From DASXVU01 sp963732855 (GTDB taxonomy: Archaea > Thermoplasmatota > Thermoplasmata > Methanomassiliicoccales > UBA472): DNA of 64,000 nucleotides. The position numbers and the translations under genes are program-made. Shown in pieces: positions 9,061 to 19,929 of the stretch (position 1 is the stretch's first letter; each line of letters opens with the position of its first letter). The DNA lies in contig CAVTBB010000005.1 of the NCBI GenBank assembly GCA_963732855.1, positions 434,001 through 498,000 on the forward strand. The letters run 5' to 3'. The notes below the pieces were generated by a model. It did not search any database. It saw only the letters and a list, made by a program, of their open reading frames with translations, and was not told where the DNA came from.

Positions 9061-9765
9061 TTACTTCTTTGCTTCCTTCGACGCGGCGGCCGAGGCGGCC
9101 GATGGCGCCGACTTCTTCTCTTCCTTCTCGCCCTTCTCCGCGCCGCCTCCGCCCTGTTGCAGCCTCTGCCTCATGACACCCAGGGTAAGTCCGGTCCTTC
9201 CATTGGACCTGGTGCGCTGGCCACGGACCTTCTGGCCCGTTTCATGCCTGACACCGCGGTAGGTCTTGATCATCTTCATCCGGTTGATGTCGTCCTTCAA
9301 CATCATGTCCTGGTCGATGCCGACCACATGCATGTCGTCACCGGTCTCGAGGTCGTTCTGCCGGTTGATGGCCCATGAAGGGGCGAAATCGGCGTAGGTG
9401 GAAATGAGCTGCTCCATGGCCTCGATCTTCTCGTCGCTGACGTTTCCGATCTTCTCATTCCTGGCGACACCCACTTTCTTGACGATGATGTCAGCCACGC
9501 GGTTGCCGACGCCCTTCACTCCCTGAATGGCGATAATGACCGTCTTCTCTCCATCCAGATCAGTGTTGACGATACGGACGATGTATTTGAAGTTGGCATT
9601 CTCATGCTTGATGATGGCCTTGGTCGGTTCCTTCTTCTCAACGACCTCTGCCTTACCAGCCTTCTCTTCTTTCTTATGGCCTTCCTTGCCCTTCTTCTCT
9701 TCTTTCAAGGGCTTCTCAGCCTTTTGTGACTCTTCGGTCTTTGGTTCCTTTTCCTTGTCAGCCAA
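9061..9765 (-). CDS. rps13: 30S ribosomal protein uS13 with charged N- and C-terminal extensions
   Basis: uS13 sits in the head of the small subunit and bridges to the large subunit. The core (about residues 56-200) has the helix-two-turn-helix and the basic motif TYRGVRHETGQKVRGQRTRS. It is preceded by about 54 residues made almost only of Lys, Glu and Ala, and followed by a Gly-, Lys- and Ala-rich tail. At 234 residues it is well above the usual length of about 150. The start is TTG 9765, set by a GGAGG seven bases upstream. It is the first gene of the operon, behind a structured leader of about 175 bases. Confidence 0.94.
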   Translation of the reverse strand: MADKEKEPKTEESQKAEKPLKEEKKGKEGHKKEEKAGKAEVVEKKEPTKAIIKHENANFKYIVRIVNTDLDGEKTVIIAIQGVKGVGNRVADIIVKKVGVARNEKIGNVSDEKIEAMEQLISTYADFAPSWAINRQNDLETGDDMHVVGIDQDMMLKDDINRMKMIKTYRGVRHETGQKVRGQRTRSNGRTGLTLGVMRQRLQQGGGGAEKGEKEEKKSAPSAASAAASKEAKK

Positions 9766-9940
9766 GGGTATTCCTCCGATGTACTGTTATAGATCCAATG
9801 ATCCTGAATCTCCCCTCTTTGGAGTATCTCCACGACGCTCAAACGCGTCGGGTACAGTTCCCATCTCTGGATAGGGGTCCAGTCCGGGAACCGATCGCTC
9901 TCAGGAGCGACCGCTCCGAGCACATTAGGTGCTCTGGTAG
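9766..9940 (-). promoter_or_regulatory. Structured 5' leader of the rps13 operon
   Basis: From the predicted transcription start near 9940 to the rps13 start, the minus strand is packed with short perfect stems: 9918-9923/9929-9934 (6 bp), 9904-9908/9913-9917 (5 bp, four-base loop), 9857-9862/9886-9891 (6 bp) enclosing 9867-9871/9878-9882 (5 bp), and 9833-9838/9845-9850 (6 bp). The segment 9904-9909 can pair either with 9912-9917 or with 9896-9900, giving mutually exclusive hairpins. This fits a ribosomal-protein leader that binds one of its products, but that role is inferred. No coding potential is convincing here. Confidence 0.55.
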
Positions 9941-9960
9941 GACTCAGTCAAGATATAGAT

Positions 9961-9970
9961 GGTATATAAG
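9961..9970 (-). promoter_or_regulatory. TATA box of the rps13 operon
   Basis: The minus-strand sequence CTTATATACC is a strong archaeal TATA box. It predicts transcription starting near 9940, before the structured leader. Confidence 0.65.
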
Positions 9971-9976
9971 GTTTTA

Positions 9977-9996
9977 CCAGGGCCGGCACGCCCTGG
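9977..9996. other. Inverted repeat between alaS and the rps13 promoter
   Basis: A perfect 7-bp inverted repeat (CCAGGGC, six-base loop, GCCCTGG) lies 30-50 bases beyond the alaS stop and directly upstream of the rps13 TATA box. It could end alaS transcripts or act as an operator; no T-run follows it. Confidence 0.4.
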
Positions 9997-10026
9997 AAGA
10001 AGAATGGGAAACGTTTACTGGCCCGG

Positions 10027-12708
10027 TCATTTCCGGCACATGGTGCGTAGGATCTCCGGCGCCTTGTCGAACGCGTCGTGCAGCTTCTCCGGATCCCCTC
10101 CGCCGCCCGTGGCGTACTCCTTCTTGCCGCCCCCGCCGCCACCAACCAGCTTCATTATCTCCTTCAGCGCGGTCCGGCAGTCCACGTCGACGTCGGCGCT
10201 CTTAGAGACGAATACCTTGGCGCTCTTCTCCTTCACCCCGATCACGGCGATGATGTTGCTCATCTCGGAAAGCATCTTCGAAAGCTGCTCTGGATCCTCC
10301 TCACCGTCGGTGATGTGCACCACGACGCGGGTATCGCCGAGCATAACGGCCGAACCGGCCAGCTGCTTGGCCTTCATCTCGGTGTAAACGGTGGCGAACT
10401 GGTCCATGCGCTTCTTCTGGTCCCTTAGTTCATTGTTCAGCCGGTCCACGCTCTCAGCGATCTTGTCCGGCGTAGTGTTCAACCTTTCCACTAGGTCCTC
10501 GACGATGTCCTTGTCCTTCTGGATCTCTCTGACAGCAGCCATACCCGCGGTGTACTCGATCCTGACGATACCGTCCTGGATCCTGTGCGTCCTGCGAATG
10601 CGTACCGGACCGACCATGCCAGTATGACTGCAGTGCAGGCCGCCGCACGCCTCAGCGTCCAATCCGACGACCTCGACAACACGTATGATCTTTCCTGGGA
10701 CCGCGCCGCCCTGATAGAGCCGGTAACCATGCAACTTCTCGGCGACGTCCCTCTGCATAAACCCGATATTGATCTTGAGGTCTTCCAACACCACCCTGTT
10801 CACATCCCGCTCCAGCTGATCCCTCTGGGCCACGCTGAGGTTCTCGAAATGGGTGATGTCCAGACGGGCCTCCTCGACCGCCTTATGAGCGCCGGCCTGC
10901 CACACGTGGTTCCCGAGCAGGGCCCTGGCGCATCCATTGATCAGGTGCGCGGCGGTGTGGTGCCGCATGAGCTGTAGACGCCTCCCTTTGTCGATGTGAC
11001 CCTTGATGGTCTCGCCAATCTTCGGCGCCGGACCTTCGATGTAATGCAGGATGGCGGTCTTGGCCTTGATGACCTTGGTCACCGTGTGGCCGTTGAGCAG
11101 GCCGAGGTCCCACTCCTGGCCGCCGCCCTCGGGGTAGAACGCGGTCTGGTCCAGGATGATCCCGCCACCGTTGTAGATGGCTATGACCTTTCCCTCGAAC
11201 TCGGTGAGCTCGGCGTTCTCGTAGTAGAGCATCCTGGTCTTCGGCATGCTCTCCGGATACTCCTCCTTCTTGACCGCCTCCGCCTCCGGCTTCTCGTGCT
11301 TCTTCGCCACCTGCATATAGAAGTTGTCAGGCACGTCGATCTGGTTGGGCGCGAACTCCTTGGCGATCTCCGGGTTCAGACCGTGTGAGTCGTAGAGGTC
11401 GATGAGCTTGTCGATGGCGATCCTCTCTCCTGGCTTCAGGTCCTTGGTCATGCGGGAGACGAGCTGCTTGCCCCGCCCAAGGGTCTCATAGTAACGCCCT
11501 TCCTCCACCTGCACCAGGTTCATGATGTCATCGCGGTTGGAGTAAAGCTCGGGGAATATCGGGCCGAAGTAATCGATCTGCTTGCTGACCATATCGGCCA
11601 GCCTGACATCGATGTCGAGAGAACGGATCGAACGGAGCGCCCGGCGGACCAACATCCTGGCGAAGTAACCTTCCCGGACATTTGATGGGACGACACCATC
11701 ATTCAGCAGCAGCATCAACGCTCGCGAGTGGTCGCAGACCACGTATATATCTTCCAGTGGTGTCACTATCTTCATCAGTTCTTCGTAGCTGATTCCGATC
11801 CTGGCCGCGGTCATCTCGCGTATCCGCCGGACATCAGCGGCGGTCTTCATGTTGGTCGCGCCGGCGACCTTGCTGTATTCCGTAAGGACCGGCGAGTCAG
11901 AGGTCACACCCACGATGTCCTTCAGGTCCTGGAGCACCGGGCCGAACACGGCCTCGTACGCTGACGATTTTCCCTGCGAGACCCAGCAGATGCGCTCCAG
12001 CCCATAGCCGGTGTCGACCACGGTCATGTTCATGGGCTTGCGCCCTTCTGGCGTTTCCCGGTACATCATGAAGACGAGAGTGGCGACCTCGACACCGTCC
12101 AGGATTACTTCGACACAAGGACCGGCGTTTCCGCCACCCTCCCACCACTCCTCGATATAACGCATCTTCTTCGGGTTGGTACCCAGGCTCTCGGTGAAGA
12201 ACCTGTGGCAAAGCTCGACCGTTCGGTCCTTGAAGTAGATCTCTTTACCCTCCTTGTTGAAGGCATGGTGGGCCAGCATCTCGAAGAACGTGAAGTGCCT
12301 GCCGGTCTTGCCGACGTTGTCGATATCGTTGAACCTGACGCAGGTCTGTGATATGGTGAGCGGGTTCGCTGGCGGATCAATGACCCCGTTCAGAACCCAG
12401 GGCTGGAAATCATAGATAGAGGCCTGGGTGAAAAATACATCATCCCTCCAGCGGGCCACGATGGGGTAGCGCTTGATGCGTCCATGACCGTTCTGTTCCA
12501 TGAAGCTAAGGTAAGCCTCTCGCGTCTCGTGGAGCGTAAGTACCTTGTTCATCGGTGAGTTGCCTATGAATGTGTATTCCTCGCACGGGGGCTCGCCGCA
12601 GCTGGGCCAATCGCCGAGGCTCCAGAAATGACGCCCGCATTTGGGGCATTGCTTCCTGATGAATCCGTTGTCCAGGAAATACTTGAGATCGAACTCTGAA
12701 GCGGTCAT
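10027..12708 (-). CDS. alaS: Alanine--tRNA ligase, archaeal type
   Basis: This 893-residue class II synthetase charges tRNA-Ala. The archaeal-type N-terminal extension has a Cys cluster (CPKCGRHFWS, about residues 20-29). The catalytic core follows, then the editing domain with metal-binding HHTAAHL (about 588-594) and GGLHCSHTG (about 696-704), and a C-terminal domain with a Gly-rich patch near its end. It starts at ATG 12708, about 18-30 bases after a TATA element embedded in a palindrome. The matching substrate tRNA-Ala(TGC), with its G3:U70 identity pair, is at 27491-27564. Confidence 0.97.
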   Translation of the reverse strand: MTASEFDLKYFLDNGFIRKQCPKCGRHFWSLGDWPSCGEPPCEEYTFIGNSPMNKVLTLHETREAYLSFMEQNGHGRIKRYPIVARWRDDVFFTQASIYDFQPWVLNGVIDPPANPLTISQTCVRFNDIDNVGKTGRHFTFFEMLAHHAFNKEGKEIYFKDRTVELCHRFFTESLGTNPKKMRYIEEWWEGGGNAGPCVEVILDGVEVATLVFMMYRETPEGRKPMNMTVVDTGYGLERICWVSQGKSSAYEAVFGPVLQDLKDIVGVTSDSPVLTEYSKVAGATNMKTAADVRRIREMTAARIGISYEELMKIVTPLEDIYVVCDHSRALMLLLNDGVVPSNVREGYFARMLVRRALRSIRSLDIDVRLADMVSKQIDYFGPIFPELYSNRDDIMNLVQVEEGRYYETLGRGKQLVSRMTKDLKPGERIAIDKLIDLYDSHGLNPEIAKEFAPNQIDVPDNFYMQVAKKHEKPEAEAVKKEEYPESMPKTRMLYYENAELTEFEGKVIAIYNGGGIILDQTAFYPEGGGQEWDLGLLNGHTVTKVIKAKTAILHYIEGPAPKIGETIKGHIDKGRRLQLMRHHTAAHLINGCARALLGNHVWQAGAHKAVEEARLDITHFENLSVAQRDQLERDVNRVVLEDLKINIGFMQRDVAEKLHGYRLYQGGAVPGKIIRVVEVVGLDAEACGGLHCSHTGMVGPVRIRRTHRIQDGIVRIEYTAGMAAVREIQKDKDIVEDLVERLNTTPDKIAESVDRLNNELRDQKKRMDQFATVYTEMKAKQLAGSAVMLGDTRVVVHITDGEEDPEQLSKMLSEMSNIIAVIGVKEKSAKVFVSKSADVDVDCRTALKEIMKLVGGGGGGKKEYATGGGGDPEKLHDAFDKAPEILRTMCRK

Positions 12709-12725
12709 CGCCGGATTATGAGACG

Positions 12726-12739
12726 GTTCTTATAAGAAC
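12726..12739 (-). promoter_or_regulatory. Palindromic TATA element of alaS
   Basis: A perfect 14-bp palindrome (GTTCTTATAAGAAC) contains the TATA core 18-31 bases upstream of the alaS start. A symmetric site over the TATA box would suit a dimeric repressor, or it may simply be a palindromic TATA box. Confidence 0.5.
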
Positions 12740-12776
12740 TTTTTTCACTGTGGATCCAGCGCTGAATGCGCTTCGG

Positions 12777-14417
12777 TTAATCATCCTGGCGTCCCTTGCC
12801 GTCCATCGAGCGCGACCGGAAAAGCTCATCGTTCATCGAATAGTCTACCTTGGCGTCGATCACCGCCAATTCCTTGGCCTTGAGGCAGTGCTTGAGCGTC
12901 TCCTTCAGTTCGTCACCCCTTTCCACCCGGTAGCCCCTGACCCCGAACGACTCGGCATACTTGACGAAATCTGGATTTGTGAAATCGCACCCATAGTCCC
13001 GACCGTAACTGCGTTTCATCTTCACCTTTATCAGACCCAGTCCAGAATCGTTGAATATGACCGTGACGAAGTTCGCCCCGACCCGCTTGGCCGTTTCCAG
13101 CTCTGCCGAGGTCATCATGAAGCTGGCATCGCCCACCACTGCCACCACGTCCCTTTCCGGTCGGCATATCTTGGCGGCCAGGGCACCCGGTACTCCGACC
13201 CCCATGGTGATCAGGCCGTTCGGGAGCAGCAGCGTGTTCTCCTTGCGCACCAGGTAGTTGCGGGCGAACCATATCAGGTGGGCCCCGACGTCCGGAACAA
13301 CGATGTCCCCCAGACCCATGACCTCCCTCAATGCCTTCACCGCGTTCTTCGGATTCATTCCAACCCCTTCTGGATGGATGGAGTTGATCTCCTCCCACAT
13401 CCTGTCCCGGATGTCCGAGACCCAGTTGTTCTTTGGGACCCCGATCCGGAAGAGTGACTTGAGCATATACTTCAGTCCGCCTAGGACTTGGATGTTGACG
13501 TAAAGGTTGTGCGCATATCCGACCGGGGCCTCACCGATATACACTATGGTCTTCGGCTTCCCGATGTTCCAGAATTGTGGCTGGAACTCCGGCGGATCAT
13601 ATCCAACCAGCATCACCACGTCAGCCTGCTCGAACGCAGGCAGGACAGTATCTAGATTGCGCATGCCCACGGTGTTGAGGGACAGAGGATCTTCGAACGA
13701 CATGATACCGGAACCCATCCAGGTATGCGCCACCGGAATGTTCCATGACCTGGCGAAGGATCTGAGCTCCTTGCTCGCCTCGGCGCGTATGATCCCATGC
13801 CCTGCCAGGATCAATGGCTTTTCCGCCTGGCTGAGCACCTCTGCGATCCTCGCTAGCCCTGAGGACTCATGTCTGGCGCGTACGATGGGGCACACCGGTA
13901 TCGGTGCCTCCCCACACTCTTGTCTCATGATGTCCTCTGGTAGTTCCAGCATGACCGGGCCAGGTCTTTCCCGGCGCGCGGTGTCGAACGCCTTTCGGAC
14001 AAGCATTGGGACCGTGGATGGCGATCTTATGCTAAACGACTCCTTGGTGATCGGTTTGTACAGATTCACCAGGTCGATTACCTGCTTCTGCGGCGGGTCC
14101 ATGCGGTTTTGGCCGGCCTGACCGCAGAGAGCGACCAAAGGTATGTTGCTCAGGAACGCGTCCGCCACTCCGTTCACCATGTTCGTCGCCCCCGGCCCGA
14201 GGGTGGACAGGCAGACACCTGGCTGGTTTGTCAATCGGGCCTGCATGCCCGCCATATACGCCGCCGAGTTCTCATGCTTGGTCAGGATGAATTCGATGGC
14301 AGAATCTGCCAGCGCATCCATGGTGTCCATGTTCTCCTCCCCGGGAATCCCGAAGATACGCTGCACCCCTTCGTTCTCGAGACTTTTGACCAAAACCTGG
14401 GATGATTTCATGCTCAT
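12777..14417 (-). CDS. Acetolactate-synthase-like thiamine diphosphate enzyme
   Basis: This is a 546-residue ThDP-dependent enzyme of the IlvB/AlsS family, which joins two pyruvates or pyruvate and 2-oxobutyrate into acetohydroxy acids. The N-terminal domain has the activating Glu in LTKHENSAAYMAG. The middle domain and the C-terminal ThDP motif (VGDASFMMTSAELETA ending in FNDSG) follow. The C-terminal region FVKYAESFGVRGYRVE resembles catabolic AlsS. No regulatory small subunit is nearby. The A of its ATG is the last base of the nifB stop (TGATG), so translation is coupled. A second ATG, at 14411, would drop two residues. The true substrate is uncertain. Confidence 0.82.
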   Translation of the reverse strand: MSMKSSQVLVKSLENEGVQRIFGIPGEENMDTMDALADSAIEFILTKHENSAAYMAGMQARLTNQPGVCLSTLGPGATNMVNGVADAFLSNIPLVALCGQAGQNRMDPPQKQVIDLVNLYKPITKESFSIRSPSTVPMLVRKAFDTARRERPGPVMLELPEDIMRQECGEAPIPVCPIVRARHESSGLARIAEVLSQAEKPLILAGHGIIRAEASKELRSFARSWNIPVAHTWMGSGIMSFEDPLSLNTVGMRNLDTVLPAFEQADVVMLVGYDPPEFQPQFWNIGKPKTIVYIGEAPVGYAHNLYVNIQVLGGLKYMLKSLFRIGVPKNNWVSDIRDRMWEEINSIHPEGVGMNPKNAVKALREVMGLGDIVVPDVGAHLIWFARNYLVRKENTLLLPNGLITMGVGVPGALAAKICRPERDVVAVVGDASFMMTSAELETAKRVGANFVTVIFNDSGLGLIKVKMKRSYGRDYGCDFTNPDFVKYAESFGVRGYRVERGDELKETLKHCLKAKELAVIDAKVDYSMNDELFRSRSMDGKGRQDD

Positions 14418-15697
14418 CACTCGAATGTGTTCGCACGGTCCTGGAAGAGAGCGTCCACGGCTTCTTTGACCACAGTTCTCACCGGACCTTCGGCAGTATA
14501 CGCTTGGATCCCTTCTTCCTTCAGATATTCTTTTGCAGGCGTTCCGAAGCTCATCGCCACAACTATATCGCAACCACGGAGCGCCTCGGCCAGCATTTCC
14601 AGTTTACCCTTGTGCGCGTCCCCGGACAGGGCCACGTTCGGCATCGACTCGATGGCGATCGGCCCCATTTCAGTGATCTTCGCACCTTCCACCTGGAAGA
14701 CCAAGAACTTCTTTGCCTGCCCGAAATGGAGGTCAACGGAATCGCCGTTCAGCGTTGCCACGGCAACTTTGTGCGCCGTGCCGCCTTCCATCTGGACTTG
14801 GACCGGCCCAGTAACCGGCAGATCCTTGGCCTGACACGAATAATGAGCGAACTCAGCGGACCGGTCCTCGCCCAGCAGGCCGATGGCGTCCGCCCTGCAG
14901 AATCGGCAGTGCCTCATCTGCTTGATGTCAGGTTCGCACAGGTCCTGCAATTTCTTTCTCTGCTCGGTGGTGGGCGCCTTTAGCTCCGCGAACTTGGTAC
15001 CTGGCACCGGAATCATCGGGATGATGTTCACCACGTATGCGCCAAGTGACTTCACTTTCTTCGCCAATTCCGGGATGTGGTCGTCGTTGATGCCCGAGAC
15101 CATGACCGTGTTAACTTTGACCAGCATGCCAGCGGCAACCGCCATCTGGATGCCTTCGACCTGTTTCTCGATCAGTTTCGCGGCCGCTTCCTCGCCACGC
15201 AGGGTCTTTCCTTCCCAGATGACAAAATCATACATCTTGGCCCCGACCTTCGGATCGACTGCGTTGACCGTTACAGTGATGAACTTGATCCCCAATTTCT
15301 TCAGCCGATCAACCGTTGCCGGCAACATCAGGCCGTTAGTGCTCAGACATAGGGTCAGGTCCGGGAATTCCTTGCCAACGAGCTCTAAGGTCTTGAACGT
15401 CTCTTCGTTTGCCAGAGGATCTCCGGGACCGGCGATGCCGATAACGCTCAGATATGGGATCTTTTCTTTGACATACCTGATCTTTTCCACGGACTGCTCC
15501 GCTGTGAGCACCTCGCTCGTAACGCCCGGCCTCGATTCATTAGTACAATCGTACTTTCGATTGCAGTAGTTGCATTGGATGTTGCACCTTGGCGCCACCG
15601 GAAGATGCATCCGGGCAAACTTGGTGTGAGCCTTCTCGGAGTAGCAAGGATGAGTATCCAGCATGGCCTTAAGGTCGTCAGAGATTTTGGCTTCCAT
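14417..15697 (-). CDS. nifB: NifB-type radical SAM protein with C-terminal NifX-like domain
   Basis: NifB builds the carbide-centred 8Fe core (NifB-co) used in nitrogenase cofactors. The 426-residue protein has the radical SAM motif CNIQCNYCNRKYDC (about residues 38-51), where the Cys before the AdoMet cluster is also present, and the late motif HCRFCRADAIGLLGED (about 262-277). The last 115 residues or so form a NifX/NafY-like cofactor-binding domain beginning at KVAVAT. No nifH, D, K, E or N gene is in the window. It heads a two-gene unit with the acetolactate-synthase-like gene. Assignment as NifB is firm; its role in this organism is unknown. Confidence 0.88.
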   Translation of the reverse strand: MEAKISDDLKAMLDTHPCYSEKAHTKFARMHLPVAPRCNIQCNYCNRKYDCTNESRPGVTSEVLTAEQSVEKIRYVKEKIPYLSVIGIAGPGDPLANEETFKTLELVGKEFPDLTLCLSTNGLMLPATVDRLKKLGIKFITVTVNAVDPKVGAKMYDFVIWEGKTLRGEEAAAKLIEKQVEGIQMAVAAGMLVKVNTVMVSGINDDHIPELAKKVKSLGAYVVNIIPMIPVPGTKFAELKAPTTEQRKKLQDLCEPDIKQMRHCRFCRADAIGLLGEDRSAEFAHYSCQAKDLPVTGPVQVQMEGGTAHKVAVATLNGDSVDLHFGQAKKFLVFQVEGAKITEMGPIAIESMPNVALSGDAHKGKLEMLAEALRGCDIVVAMSFGTPAKEYLKEEGIQAYTAEGPVRTVVKEAVDALFQDRANTFE

Positions 15698-15797
15698 ATG
15701 CTCCTGACCTAATTGGATGGCGGTCTATTGAATACTATCGTCATTCTCTACCATGTATCTGGAACGCCATTTCAAAAGCATCGAAAGGGTTTCGGTG

Positions 15798-15807
15798 AGA
15801 TTAATCT
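15798..15807 (+). promoter_or_regulatory. TATA-like element for the UPF0216 gene
   Basis: The sequence agattaatct lies 27-36 bases before ATG 15834 and closely resembles the element before the NOG1 gene. It supports a leaderless start at 15834. Confidence 0.4.
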
Positions 15808-15833
15808 ACCCGATACCACCATTGATCAAAAAG

Positions 15834-16232
15834 ATGCTCGATGAAAAGGTGATGGAGGGGCTCATACGCAACATGAACGAGCACATTCCACCAAAAAGGA
15901 AATCACTGGCAACGATGCTCGATGAGGAAGACCCATTTTACGAAGGCAAAGACGGTCGACGTTACCGGGTGTCGAAGGACGAGCTCCATATAATCGCAGA
16001 TAAGGCTGAACCCTGGGATCTCGACCGGATCAAGATCCCGATATTGCTCATGACCGACACATCCTATGGAGATGGATATTGGAAGGTCATCGGCAAAGCC
16101 GAGACCCGTCTTGTCTCTCGGCTGATCAACCGTGAACCGGAGAAGGAGGATGTGATCTACATATTCTACCCTCAGCTCAATGATCTCAGAAGACTTCTGC
16201 CCACTGCTACGAATGCGATGTACATGCCATGA
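15834..16232 (+). CDS. UPF0216 (DUF61) family protein
   Basis: The protein has the DUF61 pattern: MNEHIPPKRKSLATMLDEEDPFY followed by a run of charged and hydrophobic segments, WDLDRIKIPILL, and a C-terminal YPQLNDLRRLLPTATNAMY. The family is archaeal and its function is unknown. The frame is open back to an ATG at 15753, which would add 27 residues. I prefer 15834 because homology as I recall it begins there and a TATA-like element is placed correctly for it. It is transcribed toward the 23S gene, and its end meets the first copy of a tandem repeat. Confidence 0.8.
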   Translation: MLDEKVMEGLIRNMNEHIPPKRKSLATMLDEEDPFYEGKDGRRYRVSKDELHIIADKAEPWDLDRIKIPILLMTDTSYGDGYWKVIGKAETRLVSRLINREPEKEDVIYIFYPQLNDLRRLLPTATNAMYMP

Positions 16233-16341
16233 CGATCCGAGCCTAGCGCTATCGCTGCACAATGAATTCTCAGAATATATCCACAACTTTCGTGCTTGGA
16301 AGAGCTCATACACCCGACAGCTCCACCTAATGATATCACGA
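16230..16341. repeat. Tandem element, copy 2 (distal to 23S)
   Basis: This segment of about 112 bases is an imperfect copy of 16389-16505, offset by 158-160 bases. The shared blocks are CGCTATCGCTG (16247-16257), TTGGAAGAGCTCATAC (16296-16311) and CAGCTCCACCT (16318-16328). The blocks are better conserved than the spacers, as expected for an RNA or a protein-binding unit. Neither strand codes. It lies downstream of the 23S gene on the 23S strand. Confidence 0.6.
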
Positions 16342-16388
16342 AATCTAGAATCCGATGCACTTACGATAAAGATTCGGAATTCAAAAGT

Positions 16389-16505
16389 GCGATCCTAAGT
16401 TCAACGCTATCGCTGATACATTAGATAATGAATAAATTGCATGAATAATCATGCTCGGAAGATGCTCATACGCTTCGCACAGCCCCACCTGTTAGCTATG
16501 CGACA
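16389..16505. repeat. Tandem element, copy 1 (proximal to 23S)
   Basis: This is the second copy of the element at 16230-16341. Shared blocks are CGCTATCGCTG (16405-16415), CGGAAGATGCTCATAC (16456-16471) and CAGCCCCACCT (about 16480-16490). It contains a perfect 6-bp hairpin (GCATGA/TCATGC) where the other copy has a shorter stem. It does not resemble 5S rRNA or a tRNA, and its function is unknown. Confidence 0.6.
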
Positions 16506-16629
16506 ATTACCACTGTCTTAAAAGAAAATCAACATCCCTCAAAATTTATAGGATTTGATAGAAAAGCTACACTGACTATCAAATATTATTCAAAAATTGA
16601 AAGAAATAGATTTTCGGAAGAGTAAACAC

Positions 16630-16639
16630 ACGCAACCTG
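16630..16639 (-). other. 23S processing stem, 3' arm
   Basis: The ten bases ACGCAACCTG (plus strand) are the exact reverse complement of 19653-19662 on the other side of the 23S gene. Together with a shorter inner pairing they form the stem that archaea use for bulge-helix-bulge excision of pre-23S. Confidence 0.7.
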
Positions 16640-19652
<3,013 letters not shown>

Positions 19653-19662
19653 CAGGTTGCGT
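19653..19662 (-). other. 23S processing stem, 5' arm
   Basis: This is the partner of 16630-16639: ten bases perfectly complementary across the gene, immediately before the mature 5' end. Confidence 0.7.
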
Positions 19663-19816
19663 ATGATTGGTAATCACCGAATAGTCGGGAACTCTTCCAA
19701 ATCCCGACCTTCTCTACCACTTCCCCGGTGAAAATCCATTTCCCGGGTGCATTGAGCATAATTCATCGAGCCAGACTATTTTATCCGGCTGCGGTGGAAT
19801 CCCCAATATTTGAGGG

Positions 19817-19827
19817 GATATTTAAAC
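19817..19827 (-). promoter_or_regulatory. 23S rRNA promoter, proximal TATA box
   Basis: The minus-strand sequence GTTTAAATATC, about 165 bases upstream of the mature 23S 5' end, is a good TATA box. It is the second of two, about 90 bases downstream of the first. Confidence 0.55.
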
Positions 19828-19867
19828 GTTGCCATCTTCATCGACCTTTTTGTCGGCAGCGTCATTT

Positions 19868-19885
19868 CTTGCCTGTTTGGGCAAG
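19868..19885 (-). promoter_or_regulatory. Conserved rRNA leader hairpin (23S copy)
   Basis: CTTGCC, a six-base loop, then GGCAAG. The hairpin lies just past the distal TATA box, at the predicted transcript start. The same 6-bp stem with a different loop is at 54757-54774 before 16S, at the same distance from its TATA box. Confidence 0.6.
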
Positions 19886-19908
19886 GTAACCCCCTCACCG
19901 CACATTTG

Positions 19909-19918
19909 ATATTTAAGG
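19909..19918 (-). promoter_or_regulatory. 23S rRNA promoter, distal TATA box
   Basis: The minus-strand sequence CTTAAATATC lies in a block (19881-19935) that matches the block around the distal 16S TATA box (54769-54823): shared GCAAGGTA, CCCCTCACC, TTTGATAT and AGGGG elements in the same order. Confidence 0.65.
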
Positions 19919-19929
19919 CTTTCTCAGAG

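Noticed and set aside
9705..9923. 72-codon frame across the rps13 leader
   Set aside because: It overlaps the rps13 start in another frame, has no ribosome-binding site, and the stems explain the sequence better.
16230..16505. 5S rRNA behind the 23S gene
   Set aside because: The conserved 5S blocks (CCGAACTC and the terminal stem) are absent in both tandem copies.
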